DNA from: Pyxidicoccus parkwaysis
Lineage (GTDB): Bacteria > Myxococcota > Myxococcia > Myxococcales > Myxococcaceae
Assembly (NCBI RefSeq): GCF_017301735.1
Contig: NZ_CP071090.1
Location: forward strand, 6,376,001-6,440,000
DNA length: 64,000 bases
Direction: 5' to 3'
Under the pieces are notes generated by a model that saw nothing but the letters and a program-made list of their open reading frames with translations, made no database searches and was not told the origin of the DNA. Both the position numbers and the translations under genes were made by a program. Below, piece by piece: positions 17,337 to 25,497 of the stretch (position 1 is the stretch's first letter; every line of letters starts with the position of its first letter).

Positions 17337-18303
17337 GCTGTCGGAATCGAGGATACAGTCGACCGCCGTGCGCGTCGCGGTCCTGTTCATCGATGGCGTG
17401 GGCATCGGCCGGAAGGACCCGGCCATCAACCCGCTTGCCCACAGGGAGCACCTGCTTTCCTGCTTCCAGGACTCCCCTCCCCCCACCCTGCCGGGAGGCG
17501 GCCGGCTCGTCCCCGTGGACACGACGTTCGGCGTGGAGGGCCGTCCCCAGTCGGCCTCCAACCAGACGGCCATCCTCACGGGAGACCCGGCGCCCGCGTT
17601 GCTCGGCCGACACATCCTCGGCTACCCCAACGCGCCCCTGCGCGGCCTCATGGCGGCCCGCTCCATCGTGAAGCGCCTGGGCGCCGCCGGCCGCACCGCC
17701 ACCTTCGCCAACGCGTACCCCGCCCCGTACCTGGACGCCATGGGCGTGCCCCGGCGCCACACCGTCTCACCGCCCGAGTTCACCATCCCCGCCCAGGCGC
17801 GCCGCAAGGTGAAGCCCTCCGCCGCGAAGCTCGCCTTCAGCGCCGGCGGCGTGCCCCTGCGGACGCTCGAGGACGCGCGCGCGGGGGACGGACTCACCCC
17901 GGACATCACCGGCGCCGCCGCCCGCGCCCACGGACTGCCCGCGCCCGAGCGCACGCCCGAGGAGGCCGCCGGCATCTTCTGGCACGTCGCCTCCCGCGCG
18001 GACTTCACCTACTTCGAGCACTACCTCGCGGACGAGGCCGGCCATGCCCAGGATTTGACAGCCGCGCTGGACGCGCTGGACACCTTCGACGCCTTCGCAC
18101 GCGCCGTGGTGGCGGCTCGTCCATCGGACGCCCGGGTGCTCGTCTGTAGTGACCACGGCAATGTGGAGGACCTCTCCACGCGAGGCCACACCGTGCACCC
18201 CGTGCCCGTGCTCTACTTCGGGCCACCCGAGCCGGAGGTGGAGGCCTTCTCCACCGTGGCCGACGTGGGGCGCGCGGTGCTGCGCTGGCTCGGGGCGGAG
18301 TGA
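17335..18303 (+). CDS. Alkaline-phosphatase-superfamily metalloenzyme, PGM-like
   Basis: A 322-residue protein with the metal-site signature of the phosphoglycerate mutase/phosphopentomutase branch of the alkaline phosphatase superfamily: the Asp in VLFIDGVGIG (about 18-27), the Ser/Thr nucleophile region SNQTAILTGDP, and the late metal-ligand clusters CSDHGNVED and TRGHTVHPVPVL. It is shorter than the Mn-dependent phosphoglycerate mutase, so the substrate is open. ATG 17335 has GGAGGG only 2 nt upstream; GTG 17368 is an alternative. The ATG lies in the same CATG as the divergent DUF4388 start. Its stop overlaps the next gene as GTGA. Confidence 0.75.
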   Translation: MLSESRIQSTAVRVAVLFIDGVGIGRKDPAINPLAHREHLLSCFQDSPPPTLPGGGRLVPVDTTFGVEGRPQSASNQTAILTGDPAPALLGRHILGYPNAPLRGLMAARSIVKRLGAAGRTATFANAYPAPYLDAMGVPRRHTVSPPEFTIPAQARRKVKPSAAKLAFSAGGVPLRTLEDARAGDGLTPDITGAAARAHGLPAPERTPEEAAGIFWHVASRADFTYFEHYLADEAGHAQDLTAALDALDTFDAFARAVVAARPSDARVLVCSDHGNVEDLSTRGHTVHPVPVLYFGPPEPEVEAFSTVADVGRAVLRWLGAE

Positions 18304-19226
18304 GATACGTGATGCGGGGATGGACGCAGAGGGGGTGGAGCCCCGGCCGGCTGGCGGCGCTGCTCGTCGCGTGCTGGCTCACGGGCTGCGCCAGCACCCG
18401 CAGCACCAGCGTCCCCGCCAGCGAGCCCGCTCAGGTGGCGGAGGGTGTGCTCATGACGGCCCCCTCCGGCCCCCGCATCGACGTGCAGTTCCGCGAGAAG
18501 GACGCCGCCTCCGCCGCCCAGGTGCGGCTCGCCGTGGAGCGCGCCCTGCCGAAGCTGGCCCGCTGGGGCACCTTCGACGACACCGTCACCATCGTCATCC
18601 ACCCCAACCACGCAGCCCTGGAGCGCGCCGCCAACCGCTCCGGCTACGACTTCCTCCGCGCCTGGGCCCGCTACGAGCAGATAGAGCTCCAGAGCCCCCG
18701 CACCTGGACGCTGCTCGGCGCCAGCCAGTCCCAGGTGGACGAATTGCTGCTGCACGAGCTCACCCACAGCCTCATGTACCAGGTGGCCTCGGACCGGCTG
18801 GGCTGGACGCGCAAGGGCATCCCCCTCTGGTTCCGCGAGGGCATGGCCTCCTACACCGCCGAGCAGGGCTACCGCGTCCCGAGCCTGGACGACCTGGAGC
18901 GTTACTGGCGCACCCACCCCACCGCGGACCCGCTGAGTCAGGCGGACACGCTGTACCAGGGCGACAGCGACATCGTGTACGGCGCCGCCCACCACGCCTT
19001 CACCTTCCTGGTCCGCCGCTACGGCGAGCCCACCGTCCGCGACATCCTCCACGCCATGAGCCGGGGGCCGGACTTCTCTGCCGCCTTCACCGAGGCCGTG
19101 GGAATCCCCCCCGAGACTTTCCTCCAGGATTTCCGGAATTACGTGCGCTGGCGCGGCTTCAAGGGCGGCCGGAAGCTCGCTCCCTCGCTGCCCGCGCCCA
19201 CCCTCCCGCCTCCCACCGCGCCCTGA
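18300..19226 (+). CDS. Lipoprotein with HExxH metallopeptidase motif
   Basis: A 308-residue predicted lipoprotein. The N-terminus has a hydrophobic stretch ending in the lipobox LTGC (Cys near residue 30), followed by a Ser-rich linker. The middle region carries DELLLHELTHSLMYQ, a HExxH zinc motif, and a downstream acidic helix with FREGMASYTAE, whose Glu would be the third ligand in a gluzincin (peptidase MA-like) arrangement. The GTG at 18300 overlaps the stop of the upstream gene; ATG 18312 is an alternative start. The C-terminus is Pro-rich. Probably an envelope-bound protease of unknown target. Confidence 0.75.
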   Translation: MRYVMRGWTQRGWSPGRLAALLVACWLTGCASTRSTSVPASEPAQVAEGVLMTAPSGPRIDVQFREKDAASAAQVRLAVERALPKLARWGTFDDTVTIVIHPNHAALERAANRSGYDFLRAWARYEQIELQSPRTWTLLGASQSQVDELLLHELTHSLMYQVASDRLGWTRKGIPLWFREGMASYTAEQGYRVPSLDDLERYWRTHPTADPLSQADTLYQGDSDIVYGAAHHAFTFLVRRYGEPTVRDILHAMSRGPDFSAAFTEAVGIPPETFLQDFRNYVRWRGFKGGRKLAPSLPAPTLPPPTAP

Positions 19227-19362
19227 AGGCAGGGATGACGCGCGCTTGTACTTTTCAAAACTGCACACTGGATGCTGGTAACAAATCAGTGACATTATTC
19301 TCGCCGCGTTGGAATCCGGGTCATACTTGGGGAAGTGCTGCCCGGAACCGAGGGGTGAGTTC

Positions 19363-21225
19363 ATGGTCGAGCAGCAAGGCGCACGGCAGAAGCCGTCCGG
19401 CGAGGCGTCAGAGCCGCGGACGCTGCTGGAGCGCCTCCAGCAGTCGGAGGAGGTCCTGGAGCGGCTGTGCTCGCAGGATGCCTCTGGCGTGGGCGACGAG
19501 GCCCACCTCGCCCTGAAGCAGGAAGTGGCCGCGCTCCGCCAGATGCGCGGCGAGCTGGGGAAGCTGCTGGAGCGCAGCGCGCTGATCGCCGACACCTCGC
19601 AGCGGCTGCTCAACCTTCCGCCGGAGGAGATGGAGTCCGGCATCCGCGCCGCGCTCGCGCTGCTGGGCCAGCACGTGCACGCGCAGCGCTGCTACGTGGG
19701 CCTGCTGTCCGAGGACGGCGCCCGGATTACGGACGCGTACGAGTGGTGCGCGCCGGGCACGGCGTCCGCCAGGGTGGAGTCCCTGCGGGGCCGCTCCACC
19801 GCCGCCTTCGCGTGGACGCTGCGGCAGTTCCAGGAGGGACGGACCGTCACCATCACCGACCCGGCCATGCTGCCGCCCGAGGCCGCCACCGAGCGCGGCT
19901 CCTTCGCCGCGCGGAGCGTGTGCGCCTACGTCAACGCGCCGCTGTCGCTCGGCGGGCGGCTCGCCGGGTGGATGGGCTTCGACATGGTGGCCACGCCTCG
20001 GAGCTGGACGCCGGAGGAGCTGCATCTGTTGAGCCTGACGGGCAGCGCGCTGGTGACGGTGCTGGAGCGCAAGCGGCGCGAGGCGGTGCTCCTCCAGGAG
20101 AAGGAGGCGGAGCAGCGCGCCCGCTCGCTGGGCATCATCGCCGCGGGGCTCGCGCACGAAATCAACAACCCGCTCGCGTACACGACGGGCAACCTCGAGT
20201 ACCTGAAGCAGCAGCTCCCCTGCCCCCACATGCCGGCGGACGGCGCGGATGACTGCCACCAGGTGCTGGACGAGGCGCTGGAGGGCGCGCGGCGCATCCG
20301 CCGCATCGTCGCGGACCTCGGCGCCTTCTCGCGCGGGGACACCTCCGACGAGGAGGCGGTGGACCTGAAGGCCGTCGTCGAGAGCACCCTGCGCATGGCC
20401 GCCAACCAGCTGCGCCACCGCGCGGAGGTGGTGCGCGAGTACGACGTGGAGCTGCCCCGCGTGCGCGGCACCACGACGAAGCTGGGCCAGGTGGTGCTCA
20501 ACCTCGTGCTCAACTCGGCGCAGGCCATTCCGGAGGGGCACTACTCGAAGAACCGGATCACCGTCTCGCTGCGCAGCGCCGTGGGCGGCGTGAGGCTGGC
20601 CATCTCCGACACGGGGCGCGGCATTCCTCCGGAGGTGCTGCCCCGCATCTTCGACCCGTTCTTCACCACGAAGCGCGGGGGCGGCGGCATGGGGCTGGGG
20701 CTCGCCATCTGCCGCGACATCGTCACGTCCTTCGGTGGCGACATGGCCGCGCGCAGCGAGCCCGGCCAGGGCACCACGGTCGAGGTGAGCCTGCCGCGCA
20801 TCGAGCCCGCATCGCCCCAGGTTCCGGGCGAAGAGGTGGTGCCGCCTTCCAGCGGGCGGCGTGTGCTGGCGGTGGACGACGAGCCGCGCGTGTTGGACCT
20901 GCTGCGGCGCATGCTGCGGGGGCATGAGCTCGTCACCGCCGCCAACGGCCGCGAGGCGCTGGAACGGCTGCGCGAGGACGCGCGCTTCGACCTCATCCTC
21001 TGTGACTTGTTGATGCCGGAGCTGACGGGCATCGACGTCTACCAGGCCGTGCGCGAGTCCTGGCCGGGACTCCAGGACCGCATCGCCTTCATCACCGGCG
21101 GCGCCTTCACGCCCGAGACGCAGCGCTTCGTCGAACAGACGCGCAACCCGCTGCTCACCAAGCCCTTCCAGCCCGCGCACATCCACGGCCTGCTCGCCAT
21201 CGCGGGCGCGCGGCTCCAGAACTGA
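19363..21225 (+). CDS. Hybrid sensor histidine kinase (GAF - HisKA - HATPase - receiver)
   Basis: The protein (620 residues from ATG 19363) has no membrane segment. Order: coiled N-terminus, GAF-like sensor (about 65-225), HisKA with the H-box GLAHEINNPLAY (His near 266), HATPase with NLVLNSAQAI (N box), SDTGRGIPPEVL and MGLGLAICRDI, and a C-terminal receiver (about 500-615) with DDEP, LCDLLMPEL (phospho-acceptor Asp) and LTKPF. The ATG at 19363 follows GAGGGG by about 8 nt; an in-frame ATG 54 bp earlier has no such site. The 136 bp upstream is notably AT-rich for this genome and probably holds its promoter. The stimulus and partner are unknown. Confidence 0.92.
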   Translation: MVEQQGARQKPSGEASEPRTLLERLQQSEEVLERLCSQDASGVGDEAHLALKQEVAALRQMRGELGKLLERSALIADTSQRLLNLPPEEMESGIRAALALLGQHVHAQRCYVGLLSEDGARITDAYEWCAPGTASARVESLRGRSTAAFAWTLRQFQEGRTVTITDPAMLPPEAATERGSFAARSVCAYVNAPLSLGGRLAGWMGFDMVATPRSWTPEELHLLSLTGSALVTVLERKRREAVLLQEKEAEQRARSLGIIAAGLAHEINNPLAYTTGNLEYLKQQLPCPHMPADGADDCHQVLDEALEGARRIRRIVADLGAFSRGDTSDEEAVDLKAVVESTLRMAANQLRHRAEVVREYDVELPRVRGTTTKLGQVVLNLVLNSAQAIPEGHYSKNRITVSLRSAVGGVRLAISDTGRGIPPEVLPRIFDPFFTTKRGGGGMGLGLAICRDIVTSFGGDMAARSEPGQGTTVEVSLPRIEPASPQVPGEEVVPPSSGRRVLAVDDEPRVLDLLRRMLRGHELVTAANGREALERLREDARFDLILCDLLMPELTGIDVYQAVRESWPGLQDRIAFITGGAFTPETQRFVEQTRNPLLTKPFQPAHIHGLLAIAGARLQN

Positions 21226-21232
21226 GTCAGCG

Positions 21233-22132
21233 TCAGCGCCCCGCGGGCTCCGCGACCAGCTCCACGCGACGGCTCTTCGCGAAGCACTCCGGCGTGTGCT
21301 CGGTGCAGGGCGGCTGCGCGGCGCCCTGTGACTCCAGCACCAGCCGCGCGCTCTCCACACCGAGCGACAACAGGTACGCGGCCACGGACTGCGCGCGCCC
21401 CTGTCCCAGCGACGCGTTGACGGACTCGGGTCCGCTCGCGTCCGCGTGCCCTTCCAGGCGCACGCGCAACGCCGGCTGCTGGAGCAGACACGTCGCCGAG
21501 CGCCGCAGCACGGCCTCCGCCTCCGGGCTGAGCCGCGTGTCGAAGAAGCTGAAGAAGACGGGCTCCAGCGAGCACGAGGCACTCACGGGGGCCGGAGACA
21601 CAGTCACCCGGCGCCGCGCCTCGGCGAGCACCTCGTCCACCGCGCGCAGGGCCGCGGCCTCCGCGAGCGGCAGGTTCTCCACCGGCCCGTACTCGATGCC
21701 TACCACCGCCTCCTGCGGCTGGCCCGCGAGCTCGAAGGCCGGACGCTGCTCCCACCGCACCGTGACGCCCTCGCGCTCGAAGGCGGTGGAGGTGATGCGC
21801 ACCGTGTCCCCGGGCCGCGCGTCCAGCGTGACACGGCCCCGCATCACGAAGCGGTAGCCCTCCACATAGGAAAAGACGGGCGAGCGCCCCTCGTACACCA
21901 CGCGCACGTCCAACTGACGCACGCCGGGCGGAAGCGGAACCTTCGCCCCGCCCGTCAGCGGCCGGCCGTCCAGCACGTACTCCAGCGAGCGCAGCACCCA
22001 GCCACCCGCCGCCCCGAGCCGGTCCTCATGGCTCAGCTCCAGGGAGGCCGGAGACACGGGCTGCGCGCGCGCGGCGGACGCCACGGTGAGCACGAGCAGC
22101 GCGAGGAAGCGGACGGAGCGCATCGCCCTCAT
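21233..22132 (-). CDS. OmpA-family outer-membrane/periplasmic protein
   Basis: A 299-residue secreted protein. The signal peptide is MRAMRSVRFLALLVLTVASAARA, cleaved near residue 23 (ATG at 22132; a second ATG at 22123 is equally possible). The C-terminal third (about 190-295) is an OmpA-like peptidoglycan-binding domain: FFSFFDTRLSPEAEAVLRR, RVRLEGHADASGPESVN, LGQGRAQSVAAYLLSLG and a closing SRRVEL. The N-terminal part is a beta-rich domain with no name I recognise. Its stop is 7 bp from the stop of the convergent hybrid kinase gene. Likely role: anchoring the envelope to peptidoglycan. Confidence 0.85.
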   Translation of the reverse strand: MRAMRSVRFLALLVLTVASAARAQPVSPASLELSHEDRLGAAGGWVLRSLEYVLDGRPLTGGAKVPLPPGVRQLDVRVVYEGRSPVFSYVEGYRFVMRGRVTLDARPGDTVRITSTAFEREGVTVRWEQRPAFELAGQPQEAVVGIEYGPVENLPLAEAAALRAVDEVLAEARRRVTVSPAPVSASCSLEPVFFSFFDTRLSPEAEAVLRRSATCLLQQPALRVRLEGHADASGPESVNASLGQGRAQSVAAYLLSLGVESARLVLESQGAAQPPCTEHTPECFAKSRRVELVAEPAGR

Positions 22133-22249
22133 GAGACGCAAGTCGCCGAGGCCCACACAAGTGCCCCCGAGCGCAGGTGCGGGCACGCCGTGAGTCAGGT
22201 GAGTGGACTCCCCCTGCATCCGAGCCATGGCCACGCCCGCCCCCGAGCG

Positions 22250-23983
22250 CTACGGCGTGGCCTTCTGCACCGCCGGCTCCTTCAGGGCCGCCGGGCTGGA
22301 GAGGATGGGCGGGCGGTCCTTGCCCTCCATGGCCCGCTGCAACTCCATCTCCTGGAGGAGAATCGCGGGCGCCACGGTGGACACCGGCACGTTGCCGCTC
22401 TCCGCGCCGCAGAAGCCGTTGAAGACGCCCTGCTTCTGCCCGGACGCCATGATGCGATTCACCGCCGACAGCGGCGTGCCGACGATTTCCACGCCGCGCA
22501 CCAGCGACTCCTGCCCCGTCTTCACGTCCACGCGGTACACCATGCGCGGCACGCCCTTGAAGGCCTGGTAGCCGTAGTTGGACGTATTCGTATTGCCACC
22601 GGTGATGTCGCGGATGATGAGGCCATACGGCTTGCCCTGCCGCTTCGCCTCGGCGATGAGCATCTTCTTCAAGTCCGCGTCGCTCACCGCCTTGGTGCTG
22701 TCCACCACGAGGTTGGCCATGCGCGCCACCGGCTTCAGCGTGCCCTGGCTGCGCCCGTGTCCGTTGGACTGGAGGAAGCCCTCCACCGGCATGCGGCCCA
22801 GCAGGTAGTTGCGCAGCACGCCCTTCTCCACCAGCGTCACGCGCTGCCCCTTCACGCCCTCCTCGTCGAACAGGTAGTAGCCGTTGAGCGGCTCCCCGTT
22901 GAGCTGCCGCAGCGACGGGTCGTCGTGGATGGAGATGAACGACGGCAGCACGGCCTTGCCCACCTGGCCCTTGAACGTCTTGCCCTCGTTGTCACCGTCC
23001 TGCCTGTCACCCTCCAGCCGGTGGCCGACGGCCTCGTGGAAGAGCACGCCGGAGGCCTCGGGCGCGAGGATGGCCGGGCCCGTGTACGGGTCGATGGCCG
23101 GCGCCGCGCGCAGCGCGAGCAGCTCCTCGATGACCTTCGCCGTCGCCTCGCGCACCTTCGCGTCGTCCGGCAGCCCGGCCTCCGTGGGCGAGTAGAAGTC
23201 GCGCGAGTCGTCCAGGAGCTGCCCGTCCGGCGCCCGCGTCACCGCCGACACGTGCAGGCCGTACAGCACCTCCTCGGTGATGATGCGGCTGCCCTCGGTG
23301 GACACGAACAGGCGCGTCGTCTTGTCCGCCGTGACGCGCACCTCCGAGTCGAACAGCTCCGGGTGCGCGTTGAAGAGGCCGGACACCTCGCGCGACAGCT
23401 TCACCCAGCGCTCGCGGCTGAACGGCGCGGGCACGGGCGGCTGCACGAGGTTGCCGGGCTTCTCCTTCGTGAAGGACGGAGGCCGCTTCGGGTCCTCCAC
23501 CGAGTAGACGTCCTCGCCCTTCTTCTTCAGGTACTGGAAGAGCGCGGACTTGTACTTCTCGTCCGTGACGAGCCACAGCGCGGTGCGCAGCGCCAGCGGC
23601 GAGTCGTCCAGCGGGGCGTCCTTGCGCGCGATGTAGCTGGTGCCCTTGGTGGAGAAGCTGAAGTCGAGCCCCTCGGGCACGGAGCTGTCGAACTCGTAGC
23701 TGCCCACGCGCACGTCGACGTAGAGCTTCCGCTCGCGGTAGCTGTCGTCGAGGAAGATGGCGCCATACCGCGCCGCCACGGCCGTCTGCTCGTTGTCCTT
23801 GAGCTGATAGCTCATGAAGTACGGCGGCTCGTGGCTCTGCATCTTCAACTGCTGCTGGTTGCGCGCCAGCTCGGTCGCCATGGCGTCGAGCAGCGTCACG
23901 CGGGCATCCGGCGCGGGCGCCGCCGCCATCAACATCACCGAAGCCGCCAGCAGGGGGAGTACGGGACGGAAGAGGTTTCGCAC
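22250..23983 (-). CDS. Exported TldD/PmbA-family metalloprotease
   Basis: A 577-residue protein with the TldD zinc motif LFHEAVGHRLEGDRQ (HExxxH, near residue 315) and the downstream family region DEEGVKGQRVTLVEKGVL, FLQSNGHGRSQG and GGNTNTSNYGYQAFKG. TldD/PmbA proteins are usually cytosolic, but here the GTG at 23983 opens a clear signal peptide (LFRPVLPLLAASVMLMAAAPA), so it should act in the periplasm or at the surface. It appears alone, without a PmbA partner. A 46-nt imperfect hairpin lies just upstream. Longer open frame upstream of 23983 does not look coding. The substrate is unknown. Confidence 0.87.
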   Translation of the reverse strand: MRNLFRPVLPLLAASVMLMAAAPAPDARVTLLDAMATELARNQQQLKMQSHEPPYFMSYQLKDNEQTAVAARYGAIFLDDSYRERKLYVDVRVGSYEFDSSVPEGLDFSFSTKGTSYIARKDAPLDDSPLALRTALWLVTDEKYKSALFQYLKKKGEDVYSVEDPKRPPSFTKEKPGNLVQPPVPAPFSRERWVKLSREVSGLFNAHPELFDSEVRVTADKTTRLFVSTEGSRIITEEVLYGLHVSAVTRAPDGQLLDDSRDFYSPTEAGLPDDAKVREATAKVIEELLALRAAPAIDPYTGPAILAPEASGVLFHEAVGHRLEGDRQDGDNEGKTFKGQVGKAVLPSFISIHDDPSLRQLNGEPLNGYYLFDEEGVKGQRVTLVEKGVLRNYLLGRMPVEGFLQSNGHGRSQGTLKPVARMANLVVDSTKAVSDADLKKMLIAEAKRQGKPYGLIIRDITGGNTNTSNYGYQAFKGVPRMVYRVDVKTGQESLVRGVEIVGTPLSAVNRIMASGQKQGVFNGFCGAESGNVPVSTVAPAILLQEMELQRAMEGKDRPPILSSPAALKEPAVQKATP

Positions 23984-24020
23984 CCCGCCAGTGTATCCAA
24001 CCCCTGACACAACACGAGCA

Positions 24021-24066
24021 GGTCCTCGCCTCCAGACGCCCCTCCCGACGTCCGGAGACGAGGACC
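24021..24066 (-). terminator. Imperfect 18-bp hairpin downstream of the nucleotide-sugar dehydrogenase gene
   Basis: Arms 24021-24038 and 24049-24066 pair over 18 bp with two mismatches around a 10-nt loop. It lies between two minus-strand genes, 44 bp after the dehydrogenase stop. On the minus strand it is followed by a moderately T-rich stretch, so it may end the exopolysaccharide transcript before the TldD-like gene. There is no true poly-T tail. Confidence 0.45.
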
Positions 24067-24109
24067 CCTGCCCGGAGGGTCGGTATCCGGGCAACTCCTC
24101 GTCAGAGGC

Positions 24110-25438
24110 TCAGGCCTTCGTCACCTTCTCGCGGCCCTTGCTGACATTCTTCGTGGCGTTGCGCGTGTCGATGACGACCTGCGCGTTGGCCACCACGGCC
24201 GCGTAGTCGATGTTCGAGTGGTCCGTGAGGATGAGGACCGCGTCGTACTTGCCGAGCTCGTCCACCTTCAGCGGCACCGACTTCAGCTCCATGTTGAAGC
24301 CGTGGCCCTTGTGGAGCTCGGGCACGTACGGGTCGTGGTAGTCGATTTCGGCGCCCTTCTCCTTGAGCAGCGTCATGACGCGCAGCGAGGGGCTCTCGCG
24401 CATGTCGTCGATGTCCTTCTTGTAGGCCGCGCCGATGCAGAGGACCTTGGCGCCATTGAGCGTCTTGCGCTGGTTGTTGAGGGCCTCCATGGTGCGCTGC
24501 ACCACGTAGTAGGGCATCTGCCAGTTCACCTCGCCGGCCAGCTCGATGAACTTGGTGTGGAACTCGTACTCGCGCGCCTTCCACGTCAGGTAGAACGGGT
24601 CGATGGGGATGCAGTGCCCACCGAGGCCCGGGCCCGGGAAGAAGGGCATGAAGCCGAAGGGCTTGGTGCTGGCGGCCTGGATGACCTCCCAGACGTCCAC
24701 GTTCATCCGGTCGCAGAGCATCTTCATCTCGTTGACCATGGCGATGTTGACGCAGCGGAAGATGTTCTCCAGCAGCTTGGCGAGCTCCGCCACGCGGGTG
24801 GAGGACACCGGCACCACTTCCTTCAGGGCGCTGCCGTAGAGGGCGCACGCCACCTCGGCGCACTCGGGAGAGTAGCCGCCGACAATCTTCGGAATCGTCT
24901 TCGTATTGAAGCTCTTGTTGCCCGGGTCCTCGCGCTCGGGGCTGAAGGCCAGGTGGAAGTCGACGCCGGCCTTGAGGCCGTTCTTCTCCAGCAGGGGCTT
25001 GAGCACCTCCTCGGTCGTCCCAGGGTAGGTGGTCGACTCGAGGATGAAGAGCTGGCCGCGGCGCACGTACGGAGCGAGCGCCTCACCCGTCTGCACGATG
25101 AAGCTCATGTCCGGCTCGCGCGAGGCGGTGAGCGGCGTGGGGACGCAGATGATGACGCAGTCCATGTCCTTCGCCTTCGCGAAGTCCGACGTCGCCTTCA
25201 GCTTGCCCGACTTGCTCAGCTCCGCCAGCGGCGCGCTGGGGATGTGCTTGATGTAGCTCTCGCCCTTTTCAATCTTGTCGATCTTGCGCTTGTCGATGTC
25301 GAGCCCCATCACGGGGAAACCCGCCTCCGCGAAGGCCATGCCCAGCGGAAGACCGACGTAGCCAAGCCCCACAACCCCCACCTTCGCGTCCCGCTTCTTG
25401 ATGCGATCCAGCAGCGGGCTGCTCACCATCACCCTCAT
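24110..25438 (-). CDS. Nucleotide-sugar dehydrogenase (UDP-N-acetyl-hexosamine 6-dehydrogenase type)
   Basis: Oxidises the C6 hydroxyl of a UDP-sugar to the uronate with NAD. From ATG 25438 (after GGAGAGGTGAGG) it is 442 residues. The NAD-binding VGVVGLGYVGLPLGMAF lies near residues 20-36, the middle helix region ENIFRCVNIAMVNEMKML follows, and the catalytic Cys is in GPGLGGHCIPIDPFY (near 271). The C-terminal UDP-binding domain has GAAYKKDIDDMRESPSL. The pattern is closer to WbpA/WecC-type UDP-HexNAc dehydrogenases than to UDP-glucose dehydrogenase, though that is not certain. The heparinase-like gene lies 59 bp upstream on the same strand, suggesting polysaccharide metabolism. Confidence 0.9.
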   Translation of the reverse strand: MRVMVSSPLLDRIKKRDAKVGVVGLGYVGLPLGMAFAEAGFPVMGLDIDKRKIDKIEKGESYIKHIPSAPLAELSKSGKLKATSDFAKAKDMDCVIICVPTPLTASREPDMSFIVQTGEALAPYVRRGQLFILESTTYPGTTEEVLKPLLEKNGLKAGVDFHLAFSPEREDPGNKSFNTKTIPKIVGGYSPECAEVACALYGSALKEVVPVSSTRVAELAKLLENIFRCVNIAMVNEMKMLCDRMNVDVWEVIQAASTKPFGFMPFFPGPGLGGHCIPIDPFYLTWKAREYEFHTKFIELAGEVNWQMPYYVVQRTMEALNNQRKTLNGAKVLCIGAAYKKDIDDMRESPSLRVMTLLKEKGAEIDYHDPYVPELHKGHGFNMELKSVPLKVDELGKYDAVLILTDHSNIDYAAVVANAQVVIDTRNATKNVSKGREKVTKA

Positions 25439-25497
25439 CGTCCTCACCTCTCCTGATGCGACGTGCCGCCAGAGACGGTCACGCCCCGACCCAACAC

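Noticed and set aside
19408..21582. Large minus-strand open frame opposite the hybrid kinase
   Set aside because: The plus-strand kinase has all catalytic motifs; the opposite frame is low-complexity Arg/His/Leu sequence.
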